DNA of 61,553 bases from a virus. Of this stretch, positions 1 to 8,660 are shown piece after piece (the first letter of the stretch is position 1; the number at the start of each line of letters is the position of its first letter). Position numbers and translations under genes: made by a program. A model generated the notes under the pieces. That model ran no database searches. It was not told where the DNA came from and was given only the letters and a program-made list of their open reading frames with translations. Location of the stretch: positions 1 through 61,553 of the IMG/VR virus record IMGVR_UViG_3300020147_000004, one strand, 5' to 3'.

Positions 1-71
1 CGTTCCAGAGCCAAATCGAGGAGCTCGAGAAGAAAATCGCGGCTCTCTCGCGTGGGAAGAAGGCGGCCTGA
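1..71 (+). CDS. C-terminal end of Gln/Ala-rich S74-domain virion protein (partial copy)
   Basis: The frame from base 3 encodes the last 22 residues, a coiled-coil-like lysine-rich end, and stops at TGA 69-71. It is the same C-terminus as the complete gene at 59578-61497, seen again because of the 127-base overlap. It is not a separate gene. Confidence 0.9.
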   Translation, partial: FQSQIEELEKKIAALSRGKKAA

Positions 72-127
72 TGGCATTCGGCCAATTCGTATCAAGCGAG
101 CCGGCGGGCCCGGGCGCATTCCGCTTC
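1..127. repeat. Terminal direct repeat, copy 1
   Basis: Bases 1-127 are identical to bases 61427-61553. The repeat falls inside coding sequence, covering the end of one virion gene and the start of the next. An exact 127-base overlap is what a k=127 de Bruijn assembly leaves on a closed circle, so it most likely marks a circular or circularly permuted genome. A physical terminal repeat of the packaged DNA is less likely. Confidence 0.95.
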
Positions 128-1915
128 GGCTTACAAAACGGCCAGAGCGTGCTCATGAACGGGCCTGCCGCTGAGGACTTGAACAAGCGGATCGGAGCGA
201 GTCAGGCGCTCGGTCCCGGTGCACTTGCGGCGGGACCGTCGCAGTCGTTGCCGCCGGACACCGCTTCCGATTTCGTGACTCCGAACCCGACGGCGCAGGC
301 GGCGAACATGAGTGTTGCTCCGCCGCCGTCTGCAACGCCCGAGAGGACAGCGGGCGGCGGCGCTCGGATGAGCCTCGACGCGGCTAGAGGATTGATGGCG
401 CAGAAGGCTCCGAAGCCGGGAGCCGAGAAGGTGCCGGCCGCTCCGGGCCTACCGAGCACGCCGAGCGCGCCGACTCAGCAGGCGGCGGCACCGGCCGGTG
501 CAACGACTGGCGCTCCTGAGGCTCCGCAACAGCCGCAAGGTGACGTGCCGCTCGGCTACACGATGGAGGCAGTCGGCCCGGGCGGGCAGAAGATCACCGG
601 CCCCGCCGTGCGCCGCCCCGATGGATCCATCGGAGTGTACGTGCCTCCCAGCAAGGGCAGCCCGGGCGGGTTCACGAAGCTCGGGCAACAGACGCTCGAG
701 CAACACGTCCAGACCGAAGCGGCCGCTTCGACCGCGGAGCAGCAGGCGGCCCAAGCGAAGGCCATGGGTGTCGACGCCGAGGTGCAGCGACTCGCAGCGG
801 AAGAGGGCGCCGCCGAAGAGGCGAAGTGGCAGGCTGCGCTTCAGGTCCAGTCGCAGCAGGACGAAATCTCGGCTGAGCAAAAGAAGTTCGAGGAGTACGA
901 GGGGCAGTACGCGAAGCTCTCCGAAGAAGTGAAGAGCACGAAGATCGACGAGAACCAGTACATGAGCGGCGCGCGCGGCGTGTTCTCCGCTCTGGGCATG
1001 GCGCTCGGCGCGTTCGGTGCGGTGCTCGGCAAGAGTCCGAACTTCGCAGCCGAGTTCGTGCAGTCGCAGATCGACCGGAACATCCGACGCCAAGAGGCCG
1101 AGCTCGCGACGAAGAAAGAGGGCGCGGGCAACGCGCTCGCGCTCTTGCAAAAGCAGACGGGCAACTTGCAGACGGCGAAGGCGACGCTCCGGTCGCTGCT
1201 CACCGAGCGAACCGCGGCGGACGCACGGGCGGCCTCACTCACGGGCGGCAGCGAGCAGCGCCGGTCCTTTGCGGCTGCTACGGCTGCTGAGCTCGAGGCA
1301 CAGGCGCTCCGTGCGAACGAGGTGCGGCAGATGTCGTTCCGAGAGCATCTGCTCGCGAACAAAGCGTACTACCAGCAGGGGCGGGCGGGCTCTTCGGGTG
1401 GGATGCTGCTGGTCACACTCGAGCAGCGCGAGCGGGCGCAGAAGCTCCAGTCCGGAGCTCAGGACATCGAGAAGACCGACCAGCAGATGCAGATCGACCG
1501 GCAGAAGGCGGAGCAGGAAGCAGCCGGTAAGGGTCCGGGCGGCGTGAAACTCTCGGCTCCGGCGGCGTCGCAGGTCGCGCAAATCGATGCAGCGCTCGAA
1601 GGGCTCGCGGCATACGACAAGCAGCACAAGGAATTCGGGCGTCCGGGCGTGCTCGTGCGCGGTGGCATGTTTGCCGGCGACGAATCGAAGGCGCTCACCG
1701 GTCGGGCCACGGCGCTCGGCCCGGTCGTCGCGAAGGCGCTCGAAGGCGACGCGGCGACCGCTGCATCGATGGACGCGGTCAAGGACGCGCTGCTCAACAA
1801 GAGTGGCGACCAGACGGAGCTCTCGACGAAGGCGCTCGCCGAGCAGCTCGTCATGAAGCGCAAAGCTTTGATGGCAAATCCGAGCGCTGGGAGCGGCACT
1901 CCGCCTACCCAGTGA
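71..1915 (+). CDS. Putative internal virion / DNA-ejection protein, 614 aa
   Basis: I do not recognise a named family. The first ~190 residues are Ala/Pro/Gly/Gln-rich and probably disordered. A glycine- and alanine-rich hydrophobic stretch lies near residues 298-320, followed by a long Glu/Arg/Gln/Ala helical region to about residue 480, likely coiled coil. The ATG overlaps the TGA of the preceding gene by one base, and the gene overlaps the next by four (GTGA). Its size, composition and place between an S74-domain protein and a 1,223-residue protein fit the ejection or inner-core proteins of podoviruses. The start is repeated at 61497-61553. Confidence 0.7.
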   Translation: MAFGQFVSSEPAGPGAFRFGLQNGQSVLMNGPAAEDLNKRIGASQALGPGALAAGPSQSLPPDTASDFVTPNPTAQAANMSVAPPPSATPERTAGGGARMSLDAARGLMAQKAPKPGAEKVPAAPGLPSTPSAPTQQAAAPAGATTGAPEAPQQPQGDVPLGYTMEAVGPGGQKITGPAVRRPDGSIGVYVPPSKGSPGGFTKLGQQTLEQHVQTEAAASTAEQQAAQAKAMGVDAEVQRLAAEEGAAEEAKWQAALQVQSQQDEISAEQKKFEEYEGQYAKLSEEVKSTKIDENQYMSGARGVFSALGMALGAFGAVLGKSPNFAAEFVQSQIDRNIRRQEAELATKKEGAGNALALLQKQTGNLQTAKATLRSLLTERTAADARAASLTGGSEQRRSFAAATAAELEAQALRANEVRQMSFREHLLANKAYYQQGRAGSSGGMLLVTLEQRERAQKLQSGAQDIEKTDQQMQIDRQKAEQEAAGKGPGGVKLSAPAASQVAQIDAALEGLAAYDKQHKEFGRPGVLVRGGMFAGDESKALTGRATALGPVVAKALEGDAATAASMDAVKDALLNKSGDQTELSTKALAEQLVMKRKALMANPSAGSGTPPTQ

Positions 1916-4900
1916 CCCAATCCATCGACCCCCGCCTCCTCGGGCAGCCGCGCACGGTGGCCCCTGTTGTGGTGCCTCCTCCGCCCGTGGCTGCGGTGCC
2001 CGGTCAGGTAGCTCCAGCGTTGGCGACGTTGCCAGCGGGCGCCGCGTATTGGTCCAACGAGCAAGCCGCGCAGCAGACGGCGGACGAAGACGAGGCCGTA
2101 GCGGAAGCCCGTCGCGCCGCCCTCCGCGAACAAGTCGGCGTTGCCGAGACCATCGGGACGCAGTTCGCGCGCGGTGCACTCGATACGCTGCTCGCCCCGG
2201 GTGCGCTGGTCGGCGTTGGCGCGCAGTCGCTCGGCTCACTCACCGGCTCCAAGGCGCTCGAGAAGTTCGGCGAAGACCTCGGCAAAGCGTCCAATGCCAA
2301 AGCCGCAGCCGAGGCGCTCGGCTTCGTTTTTGGCGGCGGCGGCGAGAACATGGCGGGCTCAGCGCTCGGCATCACGCAGACGTACGCCGAGCAGGTCAAC
2401 GCGCTCGACGCCTCCGCGAAGGCGGTGCGCGAAATCGAGAAGCAGGAAGAGGCTCGCCCGACCCTCACGACGGTGAGCCGCATGGCGGGCATGATGGCCG
2501 CGGGGCTCGGCATCGGCGTCGGGGCCGGCGCTTCTTCCGGTGTGGCAGCGACAGTCGGGGCCAACGTAGTCGAGGGTGCGGCGGGCGGCGCGCAGGCGGT
2601 CTACGAGAATCACCCGGCAGCCCCGTTGAAAGACGTGCTCGTCTCGGCTGCTATCGGCGGCGTGCTCGCTGGCGCCATCACGGGGGCTGCGGAAGGCGCC
2701 GTTACGAGCATCAAAAAGGCCTCGCAGGCTGACCTGAGCAAGGTCTTCGGCAAGGTTCAGCAGTTCGCCGACGAGCGGATGATCAAGTCTGCGATCGGCA
2801 ACGACGCGAAGACGATGCGGATCCTGACCGACAACGGGAAGGACTTTGGCCGCGTCGCACGCGTCGCCGAGAAGATGCGGCAGGCGGATCTGCCGAATAG
2901 CGCGGACGAGATGCTCGGCGCTGTCACGCGAAACCTCGACGAGGCGACAGACACGCTTTCGTCGCTCGCGGCGAAGCTCGACGCGGAGGGATTGCGGCCA
3001 TCGTCCCGCGACCTGTTCGACACGATCGACGAGCAGATCGCCGAGCTCCGCGCAAAAGGGACGGGCACGCACCAGAACGTGGCGGACGCGCTCGAAAAGC
3101 AGATCGCCCCGTTCCGGGCCAAGTTGCAATCGCCGGTCGGAGACGCCGATGCGCTCCGGAATGCGGCCCGCCAACGCATTGCGGAGCTACGCGCCGCGGC
3201 GCCGAATCCAGTCACGGCCGCAGAGAACGCGGCGCGTGCTGACGCAACCGAGAAGATCCTTCGGAGGCTCGAAGCTGTTGACCTTGAGGGGAGGCCACGC
3301 GCGCTTGCCCCTCAGGAGCTGCTTACGGTGCGCCGTGAGATCCGCAACGTGCTCGGCGACGAGAGATTCGGGGCGGTCTCGCAGTACGCGGACCCAACGT
3401 TCACAGAGCTAAGACGGCTCAAGACTGCGCTCGGCGAGGCAACGCGGTGGGGCAAGCGTGCCCCGAGTGTCTCAGACGAGGCCATGGGGGAGCTCTACGG
3501 CAACGTCGCGCGACGGCTCGACGGTGCGGCCGATGCTGCCGGGCCGGAAGTCGGGGCAGCATGGCGGCGAGCGAACCAAGACGCTTCGGACTGGTTTGTG
3601 CTGCGCGATGGGCTCGAAGAGGAGCTCCAACGTCGCCTGAAGAACCGCTTCATCAGCCCGAGCGACTACGGAACGGGGCTCACTGGTGCGCTCGCCACGT
3701 TGATTGGGACTGGCGGCGCGGCGTTGCCGGCGCTGGCCGCCGGAGCTGCCGGAGCATTCGGCAATCGGCTCCTCCGCCACGGCGCGTCCAAGATGCTCGG
3801 CGAGCTCGCGGATCGTTTCGCCAAGGTCCAATTCAAGGTCCCACTCGCCCGCGCGGGCGGCAAGGAAGCGCAAGAAGTCCTCTCGATGCTCGCGCGGTCA
3901 CGCCGCTTCATCGAGGAGACGGCCGAGCGCGCTGGCGCAAACCCGACGGTACGAGCGACTGCTGCAGACGTTGCTCGTGAGGTCGCGGCCGCAGAGTGGG
4001 CCAAGCGCGCCGGGAAATTCGACGCGGCATCGTGGGCCACCAAGCCACCGAACGCGGTTGCGAAGGTCGTGTTTCGCGGCCCGATTCTCGACGCGGCGGC
4101 CAAGGATGTTGCCGAGGCCACCGGGCGCGCGTTGCAACTCGTGCCGAAGATCCCCGAGAGCCTCGACGTGGCAAGGGTCGCGCGCCTCGCCCGAGATGCA
4201 GACGGGCCGGCGGCAATCGGCGCGGTCCAGCAGGCCATTGTGGGGCTTGTCGAAGGCGCTCCCGCGACTCCGACCGGGAGCAAAATGGGGCAGGTGCTCC
4301 GGAAGGCATACGACGAGCTCTCGCGCTCTGACGTGGCGGAAACGTTCGCGCTCGGGCATCGACTGTCCGTGGCGCTCGACGCAGCTGCCGGGGCAGCGCC
4401 GGACGACATTTCCCGCCAGTTTGCTGCCAGGGCGGCGGATGAGCTGCGAGCAAACATTGCATCCGATGCATTCGGATCCGCCGGCAAGCAGTACCGCGCG
4501 CTCATCGTTCGGCCGGAGCTGGCCGCGCCGGGATTTACGGATCCGAAGGCACTGCGCGACGTTCTGCGCACCCTCGACAGCCGGGGCAAGCTCTCCGAGG
4601 GCGCCAAAAACATCAGCCGTCAGATCCTCGAGGCGCACGCCGCGGCGAAGGCTCTCGGCGGCTCTGCCCCGGGCGCGGATGTCACTCGCGGACTGCAACG
4701 CTGGGAGCGGCTGGTTGAGGCGGCCGAGAGCGTCTCGACGGTGGACGGGCGGCGGATGAGCGAGCTCATCGAACTTGCCGACCATCCGGCAACGAAGAGG
4801 GCGCCCGCAGTCAACGAGCAAACCGTGCTCGACGCGGTGGCCCCGTCGCTCGACCCAATCTCCCGAGCGCTCCGCCGCGAGTCGCCCAAGGAAGTCTTCG

Positions 4901-5583
4901 AAACGCTGAGCTACGAAGAGGCCTTCCCAGAGCTCGACAACGCGGCGAAGCGCGGTGGTGCACTGCCCGGAATCATTGCGCCCAAAATCGAGGAGCAACG
5001 TAGGCTCTACCGGCAACGTACGGAGGCTTTGGCGCGGACATTGAACGACCCGGGGATGCTGGCCGACGCTGTCCCGGGTGGCGCCGCCATTGGGATGGGC
5101 GCCAGCGAAAAGCTCCAGCAGCTCCTGGACGACATGCCCAAGCCGGTCGAGACGCTGCGGGGCAAGCGCGATCTTTCGAGTGACGACTTGCGCAAGGCCA
5201 ACGCGATGTGGGAGGCCACGCTCGAGCCGCTCAGCGTGTTCCAGGACTTCGCGCGCGGGCAGGTGGACTACGACAAGGTCAAATACGCCTGGAAGCAATA
5301 CCCCGGGCTTCAGCAGGCGGCACAAGCGGGCGTCGTGGACGTGCTGATGCACGACCTCAGCGAAGAGCAGCGCGCGAAGGTGCCCGACCCGATGCTCTCG
5401 CAGCTCGACTACCTGCTGGGCTTCAACGGTAAGCTCCAGCCGACCGTGGATCGCGAGTTTGCGGTGCGCATGTCGTCGATGCCGCAGCAAGAGCAGAAGG
5501 ACCAACCGAAGCCGGGCGGAATGCTAGAATTGCCCGGCTCGGAGCCAACATTCACCGAGCGGCTCGCACGCCGCGGATCGTAG
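1912..5583 (+). CDS. Large internal virion / DNA-ejection protein, 1223 aa
   Basis: The GTG start overlaps the upstream TGA in a GTGA. Visible features are a Pro/Val-rich N-terminus, several Gly/Ala-rich amphipathic or membrane-active stretches (near residues 190-225, 240-270 and 585-620), and long Ala/Glu/Arg/Leu helical segments over most of the rest. No catalytic motif is evident. Giant helical proteins with glycine-rich hydrophobic patches at the end of a podovirus structural operon are usually ejected with the DNA and help it cross the envelope (T7 gp16-like or P22 gp16/gp20-like role). That role is inferred from size, composition and position, not from a recognised domain. Confidence 0.72.
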   Translation: MTQSIDPRLLGQPRTVAPVVVPPPPVAAVPGQVAPALATLPAGAAYWSNEQAAQQTADEDEAVAEARRAALREQVGVAETIGTQFARGALDTLLAPGALVGVGAQSLGSLTGSKALEKFGEDLGKASNAKAAAEALGFVFGGGGENMAGSALGITQTYAEQVNALDASAKAVREIEKQEEARPTLTTVSRMAGMMAAGLGIGVGAGASSGVAATVGANVVEGAAGGAQAVYENHPAAPLKDVLVSAAIGGVLAGAITGAAEGAVTSIKKASQADLSKVFGKVQQFADERMIKSAIGNDAKTMRILTDNGKDFGRVARVAEKMRQADLPNSADEMLGAVTRNLDEATDTLSSLAAKLDAEGLRPSSRDLFDTIDEQIAELRAKGTGTHQNVADALEKQIAPFRAKLQSPVGDADALRNAARQRIAELRAAAPNPVTAAENAARADATEKILRRLEAVDLEGRPRALAPQELLTVRREIRNVLGDERFGAVSQYADPTFTELRRLKTALGEATRWGKRAPSVSDEAMGELYGNVARRLDGAADAAGPEVGAAWRRANQDASDWFVLRDGLEEELQRRLKNRFISPSDYGTGLTGALATLIGTGGAALPALAAGAAGAFGNRLLRHGASKMLGELADRFAKVQFKVPLARAGGKEAQEVLSMLARSRRFIEETAERAGANPTVRATAADVAREVAAAEWAKRAGKFDAASWATKPPNAVAKVVFRGPILDAAAKDVAEATGRALQLVPKIPESLDVARVARLARDADGPAAIGAVQQAIVGLVEGAPATPTGSKMGQVLRKAYDELSRSDVAETFALGHRLSVALDAAAGAAPDDISRQFAARAADELRANIASDAFGSAGKQYRALIVRPELAAPGFTDPKALRDVLRTLDSRGKLSEGAKNISRQILEAHAAAKALGGSAPGADVTRGLQRWERLVEAAESVSTVDGRRMSELIELADHPATKRAPAVNEQTVLDAVAPSLDPISRALRRESPKEVFETLSYEEAFPELDNAAKRGGALPGIIAPKIEEQRRLYRQRTEALARTLNDPGMLADAVPGGAAIGMGASEKLQQLLDDMPKPVETLRGKRDLSSDDLRKANAMWEATLEPLSVFQDFARGQVDYDKVKYAWKQYPGLQQAAQAGVVDVLMHDLSEEQRAKVPDPMLSQLDYLLGFNGKLQPTVDREFAVRMSSMPQQEQKDQPKPGGMLELPGSEPTFTERLARRGS

Positions 5584-5612
5584 CAAGTCGCAGGCCGTTC
5601 AGGAGAATCCCC

Positions 5613-6164
5613 ATGTCCTATCAGTGGTTCAACGAAAACTTCCCGCTCCAAAACACGACCAGCATGAAGGACGTGGCGGTTCTGAACGTCGGGCCTACAT
5701 CGACGGGCATCGACCTTCGCACGCTCTTCGGCAATCGCACTGCGGGCATTTCGAAGCCTTCGGGCACCGTAGATCCAAGTCTCGCCGCGCCCTCCGGTCT
5801 GCCCAACGTGGACGCAGGGCACTACTACACGATCCAAGCCGACGCGGCCGGCCCGTCTCCCACCGGGGTTGGCGCGTGGCGCGCGTACGTTGCGCTCGGC
5901 GCTGGCTTGCGGACGCTCGACCCGAACGCTACCCGGACCGCCTCCGGCGCGTGCTGGGCGCTCAAGGACAGCGACCCGCCCGCACGCTGGAAGATCCCCA
6001 CGGCACGCGAAGTCGGAACGGGCGTCGCGACCATGCCCGCCTACACGACGCTCAACTTCGTGGCTCCGGCCGGTGGCGGTACCGGTTGGCTCAGGATCTA
6101 CCGGTCGAGCCTCGCGGAGGGGCAGAACACGGCGGAGTTTTTGGATCCGTTCGTGAAGTTCTGA
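5613..6164 (+). CDS. Hypothetical virion-operon protein, 183 aa
   Basis: It has an ATG with a clear AGGAGA ribosome site 7 bases upstream. The protein is rich in Gly, Thr, Ala and Pro with short beta-type segments, which suggests a small structural or decoration protein, but I do not recognise a family. It is the last plus-strand gene of the structural operon. Its 3' end overlaps a convergent minus-strand gene by about 74 bases. Confidence 0.75.
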   Translation: MSYQWFNENFPLQNTTSMKDVAVLNVGPTSTGIDLRTLFGNRTAGISKPSGTVDPSLAAPSGLPNVDAGHYYTIQADAAGPSPTGVGAWRAYVALGAGLRTLDPNATRTASGACWALKDSDPPARWKIPTAREVGTGVATMPAYTTLNFVAPAGGGTGWLRIYRSSLAEGQNTAEFLDPFVKF

Positions 6165-6345
6165 TCTGAGCCTTCTTCTCGTCTCGCTGCTGGTACTTGC
6201 GCACGACGCGCCAAACGGCGGCGAACTCGGGCAGTGCTTTGAGCTCCGCCGCGAGCTCCGCCGGTCCCGTCCACGTGCGGCAATCGAGGTAGCCGCCGAC
6301 GAGGTTTTGCCAGGCGAAGTGCTGCCAGCGGTTGAGTGGTTTCAC
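6091..6345 (-). CDS. Small hypothetical protein at end of sugar operon, 84 aa
   Basis: The GTG overlaps the TGA of the dehydratase gene upstream in a GTGA, the coupling rule of this operon. The first ~55 residues look like a real small helical protein with several Trp. The last ~25 residues are encoded antisense to the 3' end of the virion gene at 5613-6164 and are low in complexity. It is the last gene of the leftward sugar operon. No family recognised. Confidence 0.55.
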   Translation of the reverse strand: MKPLNRWQHFAWQNLVGGYLDCRTWTGPAELAAELKALPEFAAVWRVVRKYQQRDEKKAQIRTSRTDPKTPPCSAPPRGSTGRS

Positions 6346-7337
6346 GCGGCTTTCCGCAATGCCGTGAACTCTCCGACCGTCCTTCGCAGACCCTCCTGAA
6401 ACTCCACGCTCCGTCGCCACCCGATCGCCTCGAGCTCGTCGCCCGTGATGGCGTAGCGAAGGTCCGGTGCGAGCCTGCCGGGTGGCCTCTCGACGAGCTG
6501 CCATCGCGGCTGCACGCCCATCATCGCGCCGAGCAGCGTCACGAGCTCGACGTTCGACACTTCGACCTCGCCGCTGATGTTGTACCGGCCGCCCTTGTCG
6601 GTGCCGTCGATGACGGTGCCGCTCGTGAGCACGCGGAGCACGGCGGATGCAGCGTTCTCGGCGTGCGTGTAGAACCGCGAGCAGGGAATGCCGTTGACCG
6701 CGTGGATGTCGATCGTCGCGCCGCGGGAGAGCTTGTCCAGTGCGATGGGAATGAATTTTTCCCCGCACTGCGCCTCACCATAAAAATTGGTCCCGTGTGT
6801 AACGACGACGTGCAGACCGAACGTCTCTGCATACGAGACAGCGAGCTGCTCCGCCGCGCTCTTTGACGCGGCGTACGGATTGCGCGGCGCATGCCTGTCC
6901 CACGGCCGAAAGGACACACCAGCCGGAGCCGGCCCAAACACCTCGTCCGTCGAGAAGTAGAGCAGCTTGCCCCGCGGCGAATGGTGCCGCGCGAACTCCA
7001 AAAGATGCCCCGTCCCGACCACGTTATCCCCGATGAACCCAAGCGGGTCGGAGACGCTGCGGTCCACGTGCGAGCCGGCTGCGAGATGCGCGATGTAGTC
7101 GAAGGGCTGCCGTAGCGCTTCGTTCCCGAGCGCATCGGGCCGAACCGTGGCGCGCAGGTCGTGCCAGACGAACCGGAACCGGTCGGAGCGCGTCGCCGAT
7201 GCGAGGCGGGCGAGCGAAGCGGCCTCGTCGAGCCTGTCGAGAGCGACGACGTGCCAGTCCGTCTCCTCCAGGATATGCCGCACGAGGTGGGCGCCGAGAA
7301 AGCCGGCGGCTCCGGTGATGAGGATTCGGGTCGTCAT
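6342..7337 (-). CDS. NAD-dependent nucleotide-sugar dehydratase, RmlB-like SDR, 331 aa
   Basis: Extended short-chain dehydrogenase. The NAD-binding GAAGFLG lies at residues 9-15. The dehydratase-type Thr-Asp-Glu triad sits in STDEVFG (129-135), and YAASK at 155-159 carries the Tyr and Lys catalytic pair. The HLAAGSHVDRS segment and NV-GT pattern are typical of dTDP-glucose 4,6-dehydratases, which make the 4-keto-6-deoxy sugar at the entry to deoxysugar pathways. The ATG at 7337 has a GGAGG-type ribosome site, so I prefer it to the in-frame start 18 bases upstream. Length is normal for the family. The exact nucleotide and sugar cannot be read from the sequence. Confidence 0.88.
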   Translation of the reverse strand: MTTRILITGAAGFLGAHLVRHILEETDWHVVALDRLDEAASLARLASATRSDRFRFVWHDLRATVRPDALGNEALRQPFDYIAHLAAGSHVDRSVSDPLGFIGDNVVGTGHLLEFARHHSPRGKLLYFSTDEVFGPAPAGVSFRPWDRHAPRNPYAASKSAAEQLAVSYAETFGLHVVVTHGTNFYGEAQCGEKFIPIALDKLSRGATIDIHAVNGIPCSRFYTHAENAASAVLRVLTSGTVIDGTDKGGRYNISGEVEVSNVELVTLLGAMMGVQPRWQLVERPPGRLAPDLRYAITGDELEAIGWRRSVEFQEGLRRTVGEFTALRKAA

Positions 7338-7347
7338 TGTGCCTCCG

Positions 7348-7482
7348 TCAGGCAATCATCCAAATCGTGGCCAGCCCCACTGCGCTCGCGAGGCACACGG
7401 CCATCCGAACCGGCCGCTCCGTGTAGGCGTGGAACAGGCCGAGCAAGAGGAACATCAGGGCAGCGGCGGGGATGAGGTTCAT
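7348..7482 (-). CDS. Small membrane protein, 44 aa
   Basis: It starts 2 bases after the methyltransferase stop and ends 10 bases before the dehydratase start, filling the gap in the operon. It is almost entirely two hydrophobic helices joined by a short charged turn, so probably an inner-membrane hairpin. The function is unknown. It could anchor or assist a glycosyltransferase complex, but that is a guess. Confidence 0.65.
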   Translation of the reverse strand: MNLIPAAALMFLLLGLFHAYTERPVRMAVCLASAVGLATIWMIA

Positions 7483-7484
7483 GG

Positions 7485-8660
7485 CTAGGCGGCCCTCTTT
7501 GGCAAAATCCACTTGCCCCGGTAGTCCGGGAACTTCGCCTGAATCTCCGCCGCATATGGCCAAGCAGAAATCAGCACGGCCTCGGGGTTCACCGACCGCA
7601 GCTTGTCGCTGTGCACAATCGACCAGTTGAGCCCTGGCGTGAACTTGCCGACCTTCATCGGGTTGTCGTCGAACACGCAGACCACGTCACGGGGCGCCAA
7701 GCCCAGAGCGTACACGTACGTCGTGAGCCGAGCCGGAGCGCCGTAGATCGCGAGGCCCTGGCCGAGGTACGGAGCGAGCTCCCGCATCGTCTCTTTCATC
7801 TCGGCGTTGACGCGGGCGGGCCAGTTCTTGAGCAGCTCGGGCAGCCTCTCGCGCTCGTCTGCCACGGCGATGCGCACCGCCGGGCTCGGCAGATTCAACG
7901 TGCTCACGTAGCCGCGAATCGAGCCGCCCTGCGTCGCGACGTGGTGAACGTTGTTCAGGTAGAGGCCGTGCTCCTCGAAAAAGGAGACGAGCGGGGCGAC
8001 GTGGTGATGGCTCATGTGCTCCGCGTAGAGAGTCCCAATCTCGTTCTTCTGGAGCACGTCGAGCAGGTAGGCCACCTCGAACACGAAGACGCCATGGTCG
8101 CCGATGAGCTCCCGCACGCCATCGGCAATCGAATGCAGGTCGTCCGCGTGGGCGAAGGCGTTCAGGCACGTGACGACATCGACGGGACGGCCGAGCGTCT
8201 TTCGCACCTCCCGCGCGATGTCCGGAGTGAAGAACGCCGGGACGGTCAGGCAGCACCGGGCCGAGGCAAGCGCGGCGAGGTTGCAGGCCGGATCTACTCC
8301 GAGCCCGGCCATGCCGGCGTGACGAGCAGCGGCAATCAGCGTCCCGTCGTTCGAGCCGATGTCCACGATGGTTCGGTGTCCGTCGCGGTAGAGCTCGACG
8401 GCGAGGTCCCATAGGTGCGCGCGGAACGAGGCGGCGGTGCCCGAGACGTACGCGTACTCCTCGAACAGCAGCTTCGGGTCCACTACGACCGGGAGCTGGA
8501 CGTGGCCGCATGTCTTGCACTCGGCGAGGTAGAGCGGATACGTCTTCTGCGGACGGGGCGACGCCACGTACTCGTTCGCCAGCGGAGTGTCAGGGAGCGT
8601 GAGGACCGTCTTCAGCGGGCCGGAGCAGAGGCGGCAGTCGGTGCGTTCGGTGTAAGTCAT
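7485..8660 (-). CDS. Sugar C-methyltransferase (NovU/TylCIII type), 391 aa
   Basis: SAM-dependent C-methyltransferase in three parts. An N-terminal zinc site has Cys 9, 12, 48 and 51 (CxxC pairs). The Rossmann SAM site is DIGSNDGT near residue 100. The C-terminal domain is typical of enzymes that add a methyl group to carbon 3 of 4-keto deoxysugars. The YAEHMSHH segment matches the His-rich active-site loop of this family. The likely substrate is an NDP-4-keto-6-deoxysugar such as the product of the neighbouring RmlB-like enzyme. It overlaps the upstream glycosyltransferase by four bases (ATGA). Length is normal. Confidence 0.87.
   Translation of the reverse strand: MTYTERTDCRLCSGPLKTVLTLPDTPLANEYVASPRPQKTYPLYLAECKTCGHVQLPVVVDPKLLFEEYAYVSGTAASFRAHLWDLAVELYRDGHRTIVDIGSNDGTLIAAARHAGMAGLGVDPACNLAALASARCCLTVPAFFTPDIAREVRKTLGRPVDVVTCLNAFAHADDLHSIADGVRELIGDHGVFVFEVAYLLDVLQKNEIGTLYAEHMSHHHVAPLVSFFEEHGLYLNNVHHVATQGGSIRGYVSTLNLPSPAVRIAVADERERLPELLKNWPARVNAEMKETMRELAPYLGQGLAIYGAPARLTTYVYALGLAPRDVVCVFDDNPMKVGKFTPGLNWSIVHSDKLRSVNPEAVLISAWPYAAEIQAKFPDYRGKWILPKRAA

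Noticed and set aside
3898-5505. 535-residue open frame on the minus strand
   Set aside because: Antisense shadow of the 1,223-residue virion gene; no family resemblance.
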